A stretch of DNA of 64,000 bases, taken from NCBI RefSeq assembly GCF_001988955.1, contig NZ_CP014263.1:3752001-3816000 (forward strand). Direction: 5' to 3'. Under the pieces are notes generated by a model that was not told the origin of the DNA, did not search any database, and worked only from the letters and a program-made list of their open reading frames with translations. Origin of the DNA: Spirosoma montaniterrae (lineage in GTDB: Bacteria > Bacteroidota > Bacteroidia > Cytophagales > Spirosomataceae). Below are positions 44,210-54,006 of the stretch, piece after piece (within the stretch, counting starts at the first letter, position 1; every line of letters begins with the position of its first letter). A program made the position numbers and the translations under genes.

Positions 44210-45814
44210 CTACTTCACATCCCAGAAAATCTTGGTCGTCAGGTTATCCGTCGCTTTTATTGCCGAATAATTTGCGGTGTTGTAGGTGATTTCGTTGCCC
44301 GGAATCGTCCACCGAACGGGGGGCAGCGTCTGATTGTTGGCGTTATCGACCTGGAAACTCAGCGTCGGAGCGTCTAACCGACGAATATCGGCCCAGTTCT
44401 CGAAGGGTTGTACGACGTTGTAATGCAGCCATTTCTGGGTAGCAATCAGCTTCAGCTTGTCGGCATTGGTGGCAGCACTGCTCCAGCTTACGCCCTTGCC
44501 CGCAATGTAGGCCGCAACCGAAGCCGGGGTGGCTGGCGTAGGAATAGCCGAATTTGTGATACCGGTGGCGTTGGTTTTCGCCAGAATGCCGTTGTAGAAA
44601 TCAACCGATTGGGCAATAGCCGTTTCGTAGGCGGTTTTGGCCGATGCATCGTTGTTGGTGCGCAGGTAGTACTCGGCCTTGATCAGATTCATCTGGGGCG
44701 CATTGATCAGCACCCCCGGAAAAAACTGGTTGTGGCTGGTTGTGTAACGGTTATAAATCGCAACCCGACCGGCGTTATATAAGGCCGATTGCACGGCTTC
44801 GGTAGCCAGCGGATCAATCCCGATGTATTGTCCGGCAGCATTGGCACCCGGCTCGAACAGGATTTTCAGACGCGGATCGTTGTTCGCGTTCATGTTATCG
44901 ATCATGGCTTTGCCTGCCGTGTTGCCAAACCAGTTTCCGTCTGTCGACGCTATTCCGCCCTGAAATCCCTTTGAGTTAAGGTCCGTGTTGATGTCAAACA
45001 CGTTGATCTGAATGTTCTGCGCGTTGGTTTCCACAATCGGATACGTAGTGGCATTACCCAGAATTTCGGCCATTTCGGCACTTACTCTCGACTGGAAACT
45101 CGCTACGTCCGACAACCGGTTCAGCATCCGAAGCCGCAGTGAGTTGGCATAGCGTTTCCAGAGCGTGATGTCGCCTTTGTTCAGGAAATCCTGCGTCTGG
45201 AACGACCGCTGAAAGCCTGCGTTCAACGTAATGCCGTTCAGCTCCGTGGCAATGCTTTTCAGGTCGTCCAGCATAAAGGTGTAGATGCTTTCGGCGGTGT
45301 CGAATTTGGCACTCGCTGCGGCATAATCGCCCCCTTTCGTGCTAAGCAAACCGGCTTCGCTAAACGGAATGGCCCCGTGCAGATCGACCATCTTCTGCGT
45401 AAAATCGTACACGTAAACGGCGGCTGTCAGCATAAATATCCGCCGGTCTTTCTGCTGATCGGCTGGTAGCGCCTTGTACACCTTCTGGAGTTCGCGGTAC
45501 TGAGCGAGGGTGTTGTAGTAGGTGTACCAGACGTCTTCTACACCCGACGAACCCGGTATGTATTGCCCCGACTCATTGACCCAGCCCGTTGCCTGATTGT
45601 AACGATTGAGGCTCGTTCGCAACGTAACGAAGTAGAACCGATAGCCCGGCAATACGTACTCTCTATTGGAAAACAAAACGCCCGTAAACTGCTTTTCAAC
45701 GGTGGTGTTGGCGATTCTCGACGGATCGGGGTAGGCCGCCGTAAACTCAGACTCCCGGCAAGACACGTTGGCCAGCAGAAGCCCCGAAAATAGGAGGAGT
45801 GATATTTTTTTCAT
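44210..45814 (-). CDS. SusD-like lipoprotein (SusD/RagB superfamily)
   Basis: A 534-residue surface glycan-binding lipoprotein. The ATG at 45814 is chosen because it gives MKKISLLLFSGLLLANVSC, a lipobox with Cys19; upstream in-frame codons overlap the SusC gene. The 'DFTQKMVDLHGAIPFSEAGL' and FNKGDITLWKRYANSLRLRML-type helices (in two parts) are characteristic of the SusD-like_2 group, and it ends 'LTTKIFWDVK', also typical. It follows its SusC partner by 19 bases. A role in the fucose/GlcNAc-glycan locus is inferred from position. Confidence 0.93.
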   Translation of the reverse strand: MKKISLLLFSGLLLANVSCRESEFTAAYPDPSRIANTTVEKQFTGVLFSNREYVLPGYRFYFVTLRTSLNRYNQATGWVNESGQYIPGSSGVEDVWYTYYNTLAQYRELQKVYKALPADQQKDRRIFMLTAAVYVYDFTQKMVDLHGAIPFSEAGLLSTKGGDYAAASAKFDTAESIYTFMLDDLKSIATELNGITLNAGFQRSFQTQDFLNKGDITLWKRYANSLRLRMLNRLSDVASFQSRVSAEMAEILGNATTYPIVETNAQNIQINVFDINTDLNSKGFQGGIASTDGNWFGNTAGKAMIDNMNANNDPRLKILFEPGANAAGQYIGIDPLATEAVQSALYNAGRVAIYNRYTTSHNQFFPGVLINAPQMNLIKAEYYLRTNNDASAKTAYETAIAQSVDFYNGILAKTNATGITNSAIPTPATPASVAAYIAGKGVSWSSAATNADKLKLIATQKWLHYNVVQPFENWADIRRLDAPTLSFQVDNANNQTLPPVRWTIPGNEITYNTANYSAIKATDNLTTKIFWDVK

Positions 45815-45833
45815 GGTTTTGATGGCGTTAAGA

Positions 45834-48800
45834 TTAGAAACTGGCCCGCAGCATGACACCCATCGTGCGGAACGACGGGTTGGAACCGGCGTTATTGATG
45901 TTGTCGCTCCAGCGCGAACTAACGGTAGTTTGCTCGGCATCGAGGTCTTTGATGGTCCGGTAGAAGAAGAACAGGTTGCGACCAAACACCGACAGGGTCA
46001 TGTTCTGCGTACCGATTCGGCGGGTAAGTACCGACGGTATCCGATAACCCAGCGACAGTTCCCGCAACTTGATGAAGGTGTTCTCTTTCACGTACAGCTC
46101 ATACCGTGCGCTGCTGTACTGCGGGCCGCCCCAGTTGTAGGTGGCGTTGTAATATCTCGACTGCGGAATAACGTTGGTGTTCCGCTCGCCATTAGCCAGC
46201 ACACCGTCCATCAGCATACCGTCGTTATAGGCTACTTCCCCATTCGGCCCGGCGTTTCCCGTTGTCTGAACGCCCTTGCCGTTAGCATCGATGTAGTAGC
46301 GGAGGCCACCGCGTTCGGCATCCATAGCGGTCAGGCTCTCTTCGGTCAGGCCGCGCGACGTCATCCAGTTGATACCCGTTGGCATGATGTGGCCCCCGAA
46401 CCGGAAGTCGGTCACTACGTCTAAGGTGAAGCCTTTGTAGTTGAGGCTATTGAGCAAGCCGCCCGTCAGTTTGGGCGTGGCGTTACCCGCCTTAATCCAG
46501 TTGGCTCCGTCTAATTGATACAGACCGTTTGGCCCCACTACGTTCTGACCAGTCGCGCTTTTCAGAATGCCATGTACATAAATATCGCCCATCGGCTGGC
46601 CCACCACCGACCGGAGTTGAGCCGCGTTGCCGTCATAGTCGGCGTGGAGCAGTTCTGTCGAGTTGTTGGCCAATTTTTCTACTTTGTTCCGATTCCGGGC
46701 TAAGTTCAGGGTCAGGTCCCAGTTCAGGCCGTTGGCAGAGGCTGCTTTCAGGGGCGAGATGCTCAACGCCATTTCAACGCCCTGATTGCGGAGCGTACCA
46801 ATGTTAGCCAGAATGGTGCGGGCACCCGAACTGGCCGCGATGTTCAGCGGCAGAATCTGGTCAACGATCTGGGCGTTGTAATACGATATATCGACACGCA
46901 GCCGATCCCGGAACAGACGGGTGTCGAGGCCGAATTCAAACTCGCGCTTCTGCTCTGGCCGGATTTGGTCGTTCCCATATGCGCTGCTGATGTTGGTGTA
47001 CAGCACCGAGTTCCCCCCCGTTTGCTGCACGTTCAGGTTGCCCTGAAGGTATGCATTGTTGGCTAAATAAATGCCCGGATAGTTCCCCACAATACCATAC
47101 GATGCCCGCAGTTTGGCATACGTGATAGCCGCTGGCAACCGAATCAGATCACTAAATACGAACGATGAGTTTACGGACGGATAAACAAAGGCATTGTTGC
47201 CCGGTGCCAGCGTTGACGTGCGGTCCCGACGTAGCGTGCCTTCTATGTACACGATGTCTTTGTAATTGACATTCACCGTACCCAGAAAGGCATCGCGAAC
47301 CCAGCGTTCGCGAAAATTACTGCTATTAGGAATATTGACCGATGCCGAAACGTCGAAGAAATTTTCCGTACTCAATCCACCATTGGTGCCACGGCTCATC
47401 AGCGAATTAAGCTGGCTATAGCCGTTGTACCCCGCCATAGCCGACACCGTGATGTCTTCGTTTAGCTTGCGGTTGTAGGTCAGCAGCAGATCGGCATAGG
47501 CATTGCTGTAGATATTGTTGTTCAGGGTAAACTCACCCGAATAGCCGAAAGCCAGCGGTCGTTCGCTACGCTTCCTGTCTTCGATACGCTCCGACGTAAA
47601 ATCGGTGCCCACCCGGCCCCGCAGGTTCAGGCTCGGCAAAATATGCCAGGTCTGCGTTACACTGGCAATAATCCGGTTGCTGTATTCCTGGTAGGTATTG
47701 GCCCGCGTATTCCATACATAATCGGCAATATCGCCTTTGAAGCCATTCCTGATAATGTTTTCGCTTGGCGTCAGGCTGGGATTGGTGCCCGTTACGTACT
47801 TGTAGCCTAAGCTGGTCTGGTATTTGTTGAAGTACCAGTCGGCGGCTTCAAACCGGTTCATCATCCCCGTAAAGTTGTTGATCATGCGATCTACTTTGAA
47901 CGGGCGATTGCGGGTGTTCTGGTTGATGTAGTTAACAACCAGATCAGTCTGCAATTTCGGATTAGGCGTGAAGCCAACGTTAAGGTTCAGAATGTTACGT
48001 TCGTTCTTGGAATTGTAGCTAATCATGCCATTGTCTTGCCGCGTTACCGAAAACCGCAAATTCATGTTGTCGGTCGCTTTTGAAATAGCGAGGTTGATGT
48101 TGGAGGTGCGGGCGTTCTGAAACAAATCGGCGTAGCTGTTGCCCGATGGCGAGTAGGGTCGAACAACCCCGTCGAACGCCATTACGGGTTGCCCATCGAA
48201 CTTCGGCCCGAAGTTAACCGATGCGTTCAGCAGCCCTCTGGTATCGCCCTTGCCATCGCCGTTGGTGTCGTAAAAAATAAACCCGTTGGCATCCTGCCCA
48301 CCGTTGAGGTAGTTCAGCATATAGCCGGGGCCGCGAACGTTTTGATACCGGGGCAGATACGCAATCTGATCGACGTTGTAGCTGGCGTTGAAATCGACGC
48401 CAAGACCCTTACGGCCTTTGCCCGACTTGGTAGTTACCAGAATGACCCCGTTTACGGCTTCAGACCCGTACAGCGCAGCCGCCGAGGCCCCCTTCAATAT
48501 CGAAAGGTTTTCAATATCAGCCGGGTTCAGGTCCAGCAGGCCGTTACCCCGAATGCGCTGATCACCCCAATAGTCGCCGTTGCGAAACTCGCCGTTCCGA
48601 ATGGGGATGCCGTCCATCACAATCAGGGGCTGGGTGTTGCCCGTGATAGACGACAAGCCCCGAATATTGATGTTTACACCGCTGGTAGCCCCGCCGGGGG
48701 TTGCGCTAATCGTTACGCCCGGTGCTTTGCCATACAGAGCCGTAGCAAAGTTCGTGTTGGCGACTTTGACCAATTGATCGCTTTTAACAACGGCGGTAGC

Positions 48801-49157
48801 ATAGCCTAATGCCCGTTGCTCTTTGGTAACGCCAAAGGCCGTAACCACTACTTCGTCGATCATGCCCGCGTCCTCGTCCAGCGAGACGTTCACTATCGAC
48901 TGGTTGTTGATGGCAACTTCTTTCGTTTTATAGCCGATGTACGAGAATATCAAAATCCCGTTTGCACGGGAGGCTATACTGAATTTACCATCGGCATCCG
49001 TTGTAGAACCCGATGTGGTGCCCTTCACCAGAATGGACACGCCGGGCAGTGCCTGTCCATCCGTAGTTGTTGTAACCCGGCCCGTAATTGTCTGTGCGAG
49101 CGCGGAGGTGCCTATCACCAAAAACAGCGTAATAAGCCTGAGTAAACGTAGTCTCAT
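45834..49157 (-). CDS. SusC/RagA-family TonB-dependent receptor, complete
   Basis: A 1107-residue outer-membrane transporter. Signal peptide MRLRLLRLITLFLVIGTSALA; carboxypeptidase-D-like domain (ITGRVTTTTDGQALPGVSIL) at about residues 23-100; plug with 'GLSSITGNTQPLIVMDGIPI' and ILKGASAAALYGSEAVNGVI; then a 22-strand barrel ending in FRTMGVMLRASF. No STN domain is seen, so it does not signal to an anti-sigma factor by that route. It pairs with the SusD-like protein downstream. Confidence 0.96.
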   Translation of the reverse strand: MRLRLLRLITLFLVIGTSALAQTITGRVTTTTDGQALPGVSILVKGTTSGSTTDADGKFSIASRANGILIFSYIGYKTKEVAINNQSIVNVSLDEDAGMIDEVVVTAFGVTKEQRALGYATAVVKSDQLVKVANTNFATALYGKAPGVTISATPGGATSGVNINIRGLSSITGNTQPLIVMDGIPIRNGEFRNGDYWGDQRIRGNGLLDLNPADIENLSILKGASAAALYGSEAVNGVILVTTKSGKGRKGLGVDFNASYNVDQIAYLPRYQNVRGPGYMLNYLNGGQDANGFIFYDTNGDGKGDTRGLLNASVNFGPKFDGQPVMAFDGVVRPYSPSGNSYADLFQNARTSNINLAISKATDNMNLRFSVTRQDNGMISYNSKNERNILNLNVGFTPNPKLQTDLVVNYINQNTRNRPFKVDRMINNFTGMMNRFEAADWYFNKYQTSLGYKYVTGTNPSLTPSENIIRNGFKGDIADYVWNTRANTYQEYSNRIIASVTQTWHILPSLNLRGRVGTDFTSERIEDRKRSERPLAFGYSGEFTLNNNIYSNAYADLLLTYNRKLNEDITVSAMAGYNGYSQLNSLMSRGTNGGLSTENFFDVSASVNIPNSSNFRERWVRDAFLGTVNVNYKDIVYIEGTLRRDRTSTLAPGNNAFVYPSVNSSFVFSDLIRLPAAITYAKLRASYGIVGNYPGIYLANNAYLQGNLNVQQTGGNSVLYTNISSAYGNDQIRPEQKREFEFGLDTRLFRDRLRVDISYYNAQIVDQILPLNIAASSGARTILANIGTLRNQGVEMALSISPLKAASANGLNWDLTLNLARNRNKVEKLANNSTELLHADYDGNAAQLRSVVGQPMGDIYVHGILKSATGQNVVGPNGLYQLDGANWIKAGNATPKLTGGLLNSLNYKGFTLDVVTDFRFGGHIMPTGINWMTSRGLTEESLTAMDAERGGLRYYIDANGKGVQTTGNAGPNGEVAYNDGMLMDGVLANGERNTNVIPQSRYYNATYNWGGPQYSSARYELYVKENTFIKLRELSLGYRIPSVLTRRIGTQNMTLSVFGRNLFFFYRTIKDLDAEQTTVSSRWSDNINNAGSNPSFRTMGVMLRASF

Positions 49158-49446
49158 AAATCCGGGAGATTAAAAGTTGAGATACTAAAAGTTTAACACA
49201 ATGATAATAATTTATTTTAAAAACATGACTTCTAAAATAAAATATTTTAAAATATATATTTTTTTAGACTAAAGACAATACGTTGACAGGCGGGCCAGCC
49301 AAACCGACCCGCTTCGTGGTCAGGTATTAACTACCTGTCGCACCAAGCGAAAATTCTTTCAGGAAATTATTGGGTATTTGCTATTGAGAGGGGTATCGTG
49401 GGATGCGCCAGACGTAGTTGGCCATCATTATCCGAGGTCAGCAGAA
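49158..49446. other. AT-rich upstream region of the SusC gene
   Basis: The 100 bases next to the SusC start (about 49195-49270) are strongly AT-rich with long A/T runs, unlike the rest of the window, and probably contain its promoter. I could not find an unambiguous TAnnTTTG. A small GCGGG...CCCGC hairpin near 49291-49313 could end the 49447 transcript. Confidence 0.4.
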
Positions 49447-50697
49447 CTACTTCACCTTTGTAATCATGATTGGCAGGCACTTCGGCGCGGGGCAGGGGCA
49501 GCGTTCGTGGATGAGCCGGGTCGATTTAACGCTGTAACAGCCCGTTTCGTTATAGACCCGCACCGTGTACGTCTGCGGATTTCCTTTCGACCGCATTCCA
49601 CCCAACAAAATACCATCGGCAGGCATGGGAGTACTACGCCCCGTAAACTGCCCCGTGAGCGATAGTTCGTAGGTCCAGTCGGGATCAAAACCAACAATGC
49701 CAATTTGGCCGGTGGGTGCCGAACCACCGGGGCCACACAGCGGTTCGCGGGCGGTGAGCGTAAAGCTGCTGGGTGCAAAACTGTACGTAACCTGCTGAAC
49801 TGTAGCCGTTTGACTGGTAGTACAGCCGTTGAGGGCCGTCACGCTCAATGTGTAGGTTCCTGTTTCGCTAACGGGCAGCGACAGGCTCGTGCTGCTAACT
49901 CCGCTAACGGGGTCATTACCCGTCAATTGATACGTATACGACGCGCCGAAACTTGCTATCGTAGCCGATAGCGGCACCACTGCCGTTGGGCACGACAATA
50001 AGTTTACGGAACGTAGTTGCACGGTTGGCCGCTGCGCATCTTCCAGCACCGTAACAGCCACCGGTTCACTGATACAGCCATTCGCTGTCACAATAAGGGA
50101 GTACGTACCAGCCCCACTCACTACCGGATTCTGCTCATTCTGATTGGTAGCATCGATGCCGGGACCGCTCCACGCGTAAGTGCTGTTATCGATAGTCGAC
50201 CCGCCCGTCAATTGCGCCCGACCGTTGTTCAGACAGGCCAGGCCCAACGCGCTGGTAGTGGCAGTTGGTTCAGGACGCACCGTTACCGTAATCAGTGCAA
50301 ACGGCTGACAGGCCGGATCGTCGGGCATGGGTTTCAGGCAGGCATAGACGTAATATATTTTGTCGGTTTGGCCCGTATTGGCCGGGAAATCAACAAATTG
50401 CTGAACTGCTACGCCATTATCGGGAATGATTTCGCCGAGGTGAATACCCTCTTTCGACAAATACGGATTGGTCTGCGGAGCGTCGAATCGGACAAACTCG
50501 ATTTTGTAGGTCGTTGCGGTCGTGTTCACGCGCAAGGCCGTAACAGGTTGCCCGGTGCAGACGGCAACTGTCGTTGTTTCGGTGTTGGTAATGGTGGGGC
50601 AATCGGCGTTTGGCAAAAGTCGGGCCAAAACGGGCTGTTTGCTCCACAAAAGAAGCAGAATGCCGGTTATTATGTAGAAGAACGACCGTGTACGCAT
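49447..50697 (-). CDS. Exported Ig/PKD-like adhesin-type protein, cysteine-rich tail
   Basis: A 416-residue exported protein (signal within the first 25 residues, ending VLA). It contains repeated immunoglobulin-like segments with TYAWSGPGIDATNQ, GTYSLIVTANGCISEPVAVT and GTYTLSVTALNGCTTSQTAT, a pattern common in secreted Bacteroidota surface proteins. The C-terminus has a compact Cys-rich motif (ERCPCPAPKCLPIMITKVK). No type IX sorting domain is evident. It stands alone between the SusC gene and the pse locus; the function is unknown, with surface attachment possible. Confidence 0.75.
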   Translation of the reverse strand: MRTRSFFYIITGILLLLWSKQPVLARLLPNADCPTITNTETTTVAVCTGQPVTALRVNTTATTYKIEFVRFDAPQTNPYLSKEGIHLGEIIPDNGVAVQQFVDFPANTGQTDKIYYVYACLKPMPDDPACQPFALITVTVRPEPTATTSALGLACLNNGRAQLTGGSTIDNSTYAWSGPGIDATNQNEQNPVVSGAGTYSLIVTANGCISEPVAVTVLEDAQRPTVQLRSVNLLSCPTAVVPLSATIASFGASYTYQLTGNDPVSGVSSTSLSLPVSETGTYTLSVTALNGCTTSQTATVQQVTYSFAPSSFTLTAREPLCGPGGSAPTGQIGIVGFDPDWTYELSLTGQFTGRSTPMPADGILLGGMRSKGNPQTYTVRVYNETGCYSVKSTRLIHERCPCPAPKCLPIMITKVK

Positions 50698-50734
50698 GAT
50701 TACCCGTTTGATGTATGATTGGCACGAAACTTGC

Positions 50735-50742
50735 CAAAGTTA
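50735..50742 (-). promoter_or_regulatory. Candidate -7 box TAACTTTG for the 50697 gene
   Basis: Read on the - strand it matches TAnnTTTG, with a TTG about 16 bases upstream, and gives a leader of roughly 30 bases before the start at 50697. Confidence 0.45.
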
Positions 50743-50866
50743 ACAATTGGCCCAATACCAAGCTTGTTTTTTGACTAAGCGGAGCCAACTTTGTCACGTT
50801 CAGTAGCTTATGCCATTTGACACCTACTGAGCTACGCGCTTCTATCTACTATTAAAAAATCATTTC

Positions 50867-51850
50867 GTGTACTTGCAAGCTCAGCCTACGTCTATTGCGG
50901 GCAAACCCAATTACGCTATCCAGCTTTTTTCAACGACATCCTGTCGGGTGCCTCCGTTTCATGAATCAGGCTTCTTCTTCAATGAGTTAGCACACGTTCG
51001 TCAGCAATACTCGGGTCCGTCGCATTTGCTGGTCGCAGTCAATCAGCAAACAGGCCGGTCTGACGCCCGATGCGCTTTTTTCATTAACAACAATCAGGCA
51101 ATCAGCCCAATAGCCGCGCCTTTCGGCTCTGTAGAATTCACCGACAAACTGCCTGATGCTACCCTGAAATGCTTGTTGGATCAATTGGTTGAAACAGCCC
51201 GGTTGATGGGCGTCAGTGCCTTGCGGCTGGTTAATTACCCGCATAGCTACGCGCCCGCACAAGCCGAGCGGTTAACCACGCAACTACTCCAGTCTGGTTT
51301 TCACGTATCAAACACATACCAAAATCATTCATTAGCTATTGACGATGACCCTTTTACAGGCAAAATACACTCATCTGAACGGCGACGCCTGCGCAAATGT
51401 GAACGAGCCGGTTTCACGTTTGACCACTGGGTTAATCCTGACATAGACGCGCTGACCGGGTTCATTGCCGAGACCCGGCGACAGCAGGGCTACCGGCTCA
51501 CGCTTACTCCCGAGCGGCTCACTCGTCTACTAAGACAGTTTCCCGATAAATTCCCTGTATTTGTGGTGCACGACGGCCCTGCGTTGGCGGCTCTGACCGT
51601 TGCGGTGCGTGTTCGCGATAATATACTGTATAGTTTTCTGCCCGCTTCCTCGCCCGACTACCGCTCGTTCAGTCCGGCGGTAATGCTCACCAATGGTCTT
51701 TACAACTATTGTCAGCACCAACGGATTCAGTTGCTCGATCTTGGCGTTTCGCTCGATAATGACCGGCAACCCAAATCCACCCTGATGCGCTTTAAAGAAC
51801 GACTCGGTGCAAAGGCGTCGGAGAAGTTAGTCTTTAAGATAATTTTTTAA
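50867..51850 (+). CDS. FemAB/GNAT-like acyltransferase at the head of the pse locus
   Basis: A 327-residue cytoplasmic protein starting at GTG 50867; no earlier ATG fits and the first internal Met is near residue 125. The second half resembles a GNAT or FemAB acyltransferase: 'SSERRRLRKCERAGFTFDHW', FVVHDGPALAALTVAVRV, and LLDLGVSLDNDRQPKSTLMRFKE in two parts. These families add acetyl or aminoacyl groups to sugars or peptides. Standing at the head of the pseudaminic acid genes, it may decorate the sugar; this is inference. Its stop lies in a family D palindrome. Confidence 0.65.
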   Translation: MYLQAQPTSIAGKPNYAIQLFSTTSCRVPPFHESGFFFNELAHVRQQYSGPSHLLVAVNQQTGRSDARCAFFINNNQAISPIAAPFGSVEFTDKLPDATLKCLLDQLVETARLMGVSALRLVNYPHSYAPAQAERLTTQLLQSGFHVSNTYQNHSLAIDDDPFTGKIHSSERRRLRKCERAGFTFDHWVNPDIDALTGFIAETRRQQGYRLTLTPERLTRLLRQFPDKFPVFVVHDGPALAALTVAVRVRDNILYSFLPASSPDYRSFSPAVMLTNGLYNYCQHQRIQLLDLGVSLDNDRQPKSTLMRFKERLGAKASEKLVFKIIF

Positions 51851-51927
51851 ACGCAGAGGGGCAGAGGTTACGCTGAGTACGCAAAGTCTCTGTGTACTCA
51901 GCGTAACCTCTGCCCCTCTGCGTTTAA
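51847..51927. repeat. Family D palindrome, perfect 34-bp stem
   Basis: Arms 51847-51880 and 51894-51927 are perfectly complementary over 34 bases, with a 13-base loop. The arms use GGTTACGCTGAG and GCAGAGG units related to the 23551 element. The stop codon TAA (51848-51850) of the preceding gene is inside the arm. Confidence 0.93.
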
Positions 51928-51987
51928 AACCCGCTAATTATTCGTTATTTTGTATAAAAAAGGCCCGCGTAGTTCGAGGCCGTTGGC

Positions 51988-52896
51988 ATGATCGAACAGG
52001 TTTTCAATTCGTTATTTTACTTTCTTTCTGAACTGGCTGTCTCGGTTCTTTCTTTGCTGAAAGCACTGATGCGGTTGCAGCACAGAACACGGCTTCCGGC
52101 GCGGCAATTGCCGGTTTGTTCGGTGCTGGGCAACGGTCCTTCGCTTAATCAGTCACTAACCGAGCAGCTTGATTTTATTCGGCAAACCGAGATCGTGTGT
52201 GTCAACAATTTCGCTCACGCTGAGGTGTTTACGCAGCTTCGCCCACAGAACTACGTTATTTCGGACCCGAATTACTTTGTTTTCACGGCCCAAACCACCG
52301 ACCGCCCCGACATCAGCCGCACATTGGCCGTGTTCGGTGAGCAGGTCGATTGGCCGATGACGCTTTATGTGCCGCATTTTGCCAAAGGCTCGTACCTGAT
52401 TCGGACTATCGGACAGAAAAGCCCGAACATTAACATTGTATTTTTCAATTATACCGTGTTGACCGGCTTTCCGAGTCTGATTTATTGGCTGTATGCCAGG
52501 GGCTTCGGGATGCCCCGCGCCCAAACCGTGATTGTGGCCGCGCTGACGCTGATGATTAATCGACAGTTTGAGACGATTTACCTGTTTGGAGCCGACACGT
52601 CGTGGCACGAAGAAATCCGGCTGACCGACGATAATCAACTGTTAATCAAACAAGTTCATTTTTACGACAAGCCGAAAGATGTGCAGCACGAGCCGGTTTA
52701 TTCGGACAAGCATCGGCAGCGCACCTTTTCGATGGCATCGCAGTTTTTATCCTTACACAAGGTGTTCCGGGGTTACGAAATCATCCGCGATTACGCCGAC
52801 TACCGACGTGTTACTATACTGAATGCCAGTGCAAAGAGTTACATTGACGCCTTTGAACGAATAACAAATAAATTAGTGATGAGCGATGAACGATGA
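51988..52896 (+). CDS. MptE/DUF115-like protein, pse-associated
   Basis: A 302-residue protein. A hydrophobic N-terminal helix is followed by 'PVCSVLGNGPSLNQSL', the nucleotide-binding-like start of the MptE-like (DUF115) domain, also found in motility-accessory (Maf) glycosyltransferases of pseudaminic and legionaminic acid loci. IYLFGADTSWHEE is a further conserved block. A glycosyltransferase handling the finished nonulosonic acid is plausible. The last five residues MSDER come from the family E repeat, and the same five end PseF at 56246, so they are not conserved protein sequence. Confidence 0.7.
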   Translation: MIEQVFNSLFYFLSELAVSVLSLLKALMRLQHRTRLPARQLPVCSVLGNGPSLNQSLTEQLDFIRQTEIVCVNNFAHAEVFTQLRPQNYVISDPNYFVFTAQTTDRPDISRTLAVFGEQVDWPMTLYVPHFAKGSYLIRTIGQKSPNINIVFFNYTVLTGFPSLIYWLYARGFGMPRAQTVIVAALTLMINRQFETIYLFGADTSWHEEIRLTDDNQLLIKQVHFYDKPKDVQHEPVYSDKHRQRTFSMASQFLSLHKVFRGYEIIRDYADYRRVTILNASAKSYIDAFERITNKLVMSDER

Positions 52897-52951
52897 GTGA
52901 TGAGTATTGCTTTCGCGTCAGCAGTTCATCGTTCATCGCTCATCGCTCATC
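52878..52951. repeat. Family E palindrome, GATGAGT heptamers, copy 1
   Basis: Arms 52878-52904 and 52925-52951 match at 23 of 27 positions and consist of GATGAGT/GATGAAC-like heptamers. The loop contains GCGTCAGCA (52915-52923). It encodes the end of the MptE-like gene and lies 13 bases before the pseB start. Confidence 0.88.
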
Positions 52952-52964
52952 CCTCAAAAAGACT

Positions 52965-53981
52965 ATGCTTGATTTAAGTAATAAATCGATCCTGATTACG
53001 GGCGGCACCGGCTCGTTCGGCAAGAAGTTTGTCGAGATGGTGTATCAGCGGTATCCGAACCTGAAACGGTTAGTAGTTTATTCACGCGACGAACTGAAGC
53101 AGTTCGAGATGAGTCAGCACTACCCGCAGAGTCAGTATAAATCAATTCGGTTTTTCATTGGCGACGTGCGCGATGGCGAACGGCTGAAACGAGCCTGCGA
53201 AGGCGTCGACATTATTATTCACGCTGCCGCGCTGAAGCAGGTGCCTGCCGCCGAATACAATCCGATGGAGTGCATTAAAACCAACGTGTTCGGGGCCGAA
53301 AACGTGATTAACGCGGCTATGGACAACGGTGTACAGCGCGTAGTGGCCCTTTCGACCGACAAAGCAGCCGCGCCCATCAACCTCTACGGAGCCACGAAAT
53401 TATGTTCAGATAAACTGTTTGTGGCGGCCAACAACATGAAAGGCAAGCGCGACCTGCGCTTCTCGGTGGTGCGCTACGGCAACGTGATTGGTTCGCGGGG
53501 GTCGGTGGTGCCGTTCTTTCTGGAGAAGCGCAAAGATGGCGTGTTGCCCATCACCCACCCCGACATGACGCGCTTCAACATCTCGCTCGAAGAGGGCGTG
53601 GAAATGGTCCTGTATGCCCTCGAACACGCCTGGGGCGGGGAGATTTTCGTACCCAAGATTCCGTCGTACCGCATCACCGACGTAGCCGAAGCTATCGGGC
53701 CAAACTGCGAACAGCGCATCGTGGGCATTCGGCCCGGCGAGAAGCTGCACGAAGAGATGATTACCGAAACCGACGCGCTCAACACCGTTGAAACCGACAA
53801 ATACTATGTCATAACGCCTTCAACGCCAACCTGGAACGTTGACGAGTACATGCAGGCGTTCGGCGGGCGAACAGTTGACATGGGTTTCAAATACAACTCC
53901 GGCACCAACACCGAGTGGCTAACCGTTGAGCAACTGCGCGAGCAGGTCCGGCAACACGTTGACGCGGAGTTTGCGGTTTAA
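52965..53981 (+). CDS. pseB: UDP-N-acetylglucosamine 4,6-dehydratase (inverting), PseB
   Basis: A 338-residue cytoplasmic enzyme for the first step of CMP-pseudaminic acid synthesis: UDP-GlcNAc to the 4-keto-6-deoxy-L-arabino sugar. ILITGGTGSFGKKFV is the NADP loop, YSRDELKQFEMSQ and 'FIGDVRDGERLKRACEGVD' match PseB, and ALSTDKAA with INLYGATKLCSDK holds the catalytic residues. The inverting subgroup is supported by HAAALKQVPAAEYNP. The ATG at 52965 is used because the earlier 52893 would translate the repeat. Confidence 0.95.
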   Translation: MLDLSNKSILITGGTGSFGKKFVEMVYQRYPNLKRLVVYSRDELKQFEMSQHYPQSQYKSIRFFIGDVRDGERLKRACEGVDIIIHAAALKQVPAAEYNPMECIKTNVFGAENVINAAMDNGVQRVVALSTDKAAAPINLYGATKLCSDKLFVAANNMKGKRDLRFSVVRYGNVIGSRGSVVPFFLEKRKDGVLPITHPDMTRFNISLEEGVEMVLYALEHAWGGEIFVPKIPSYRITDVAEAIGPNCEQRIVGIRPGEKLHEEMITETDALNTVETDKYYVITPSTPTWNVDEYMQAFGGRTVDMGFKYNSGTNTEWLTVEQLREQVRQHVDAEFAV

Positions 53982-54006
53982 TAACTATCCAACGTAGATT
54001 ACAGCG

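Noticed and set aside
52893..52964. Upstream start for PseB
   Set aside because: It would translate the family E palindrome; homologues begin at the MLDLSNKSILITGG position.
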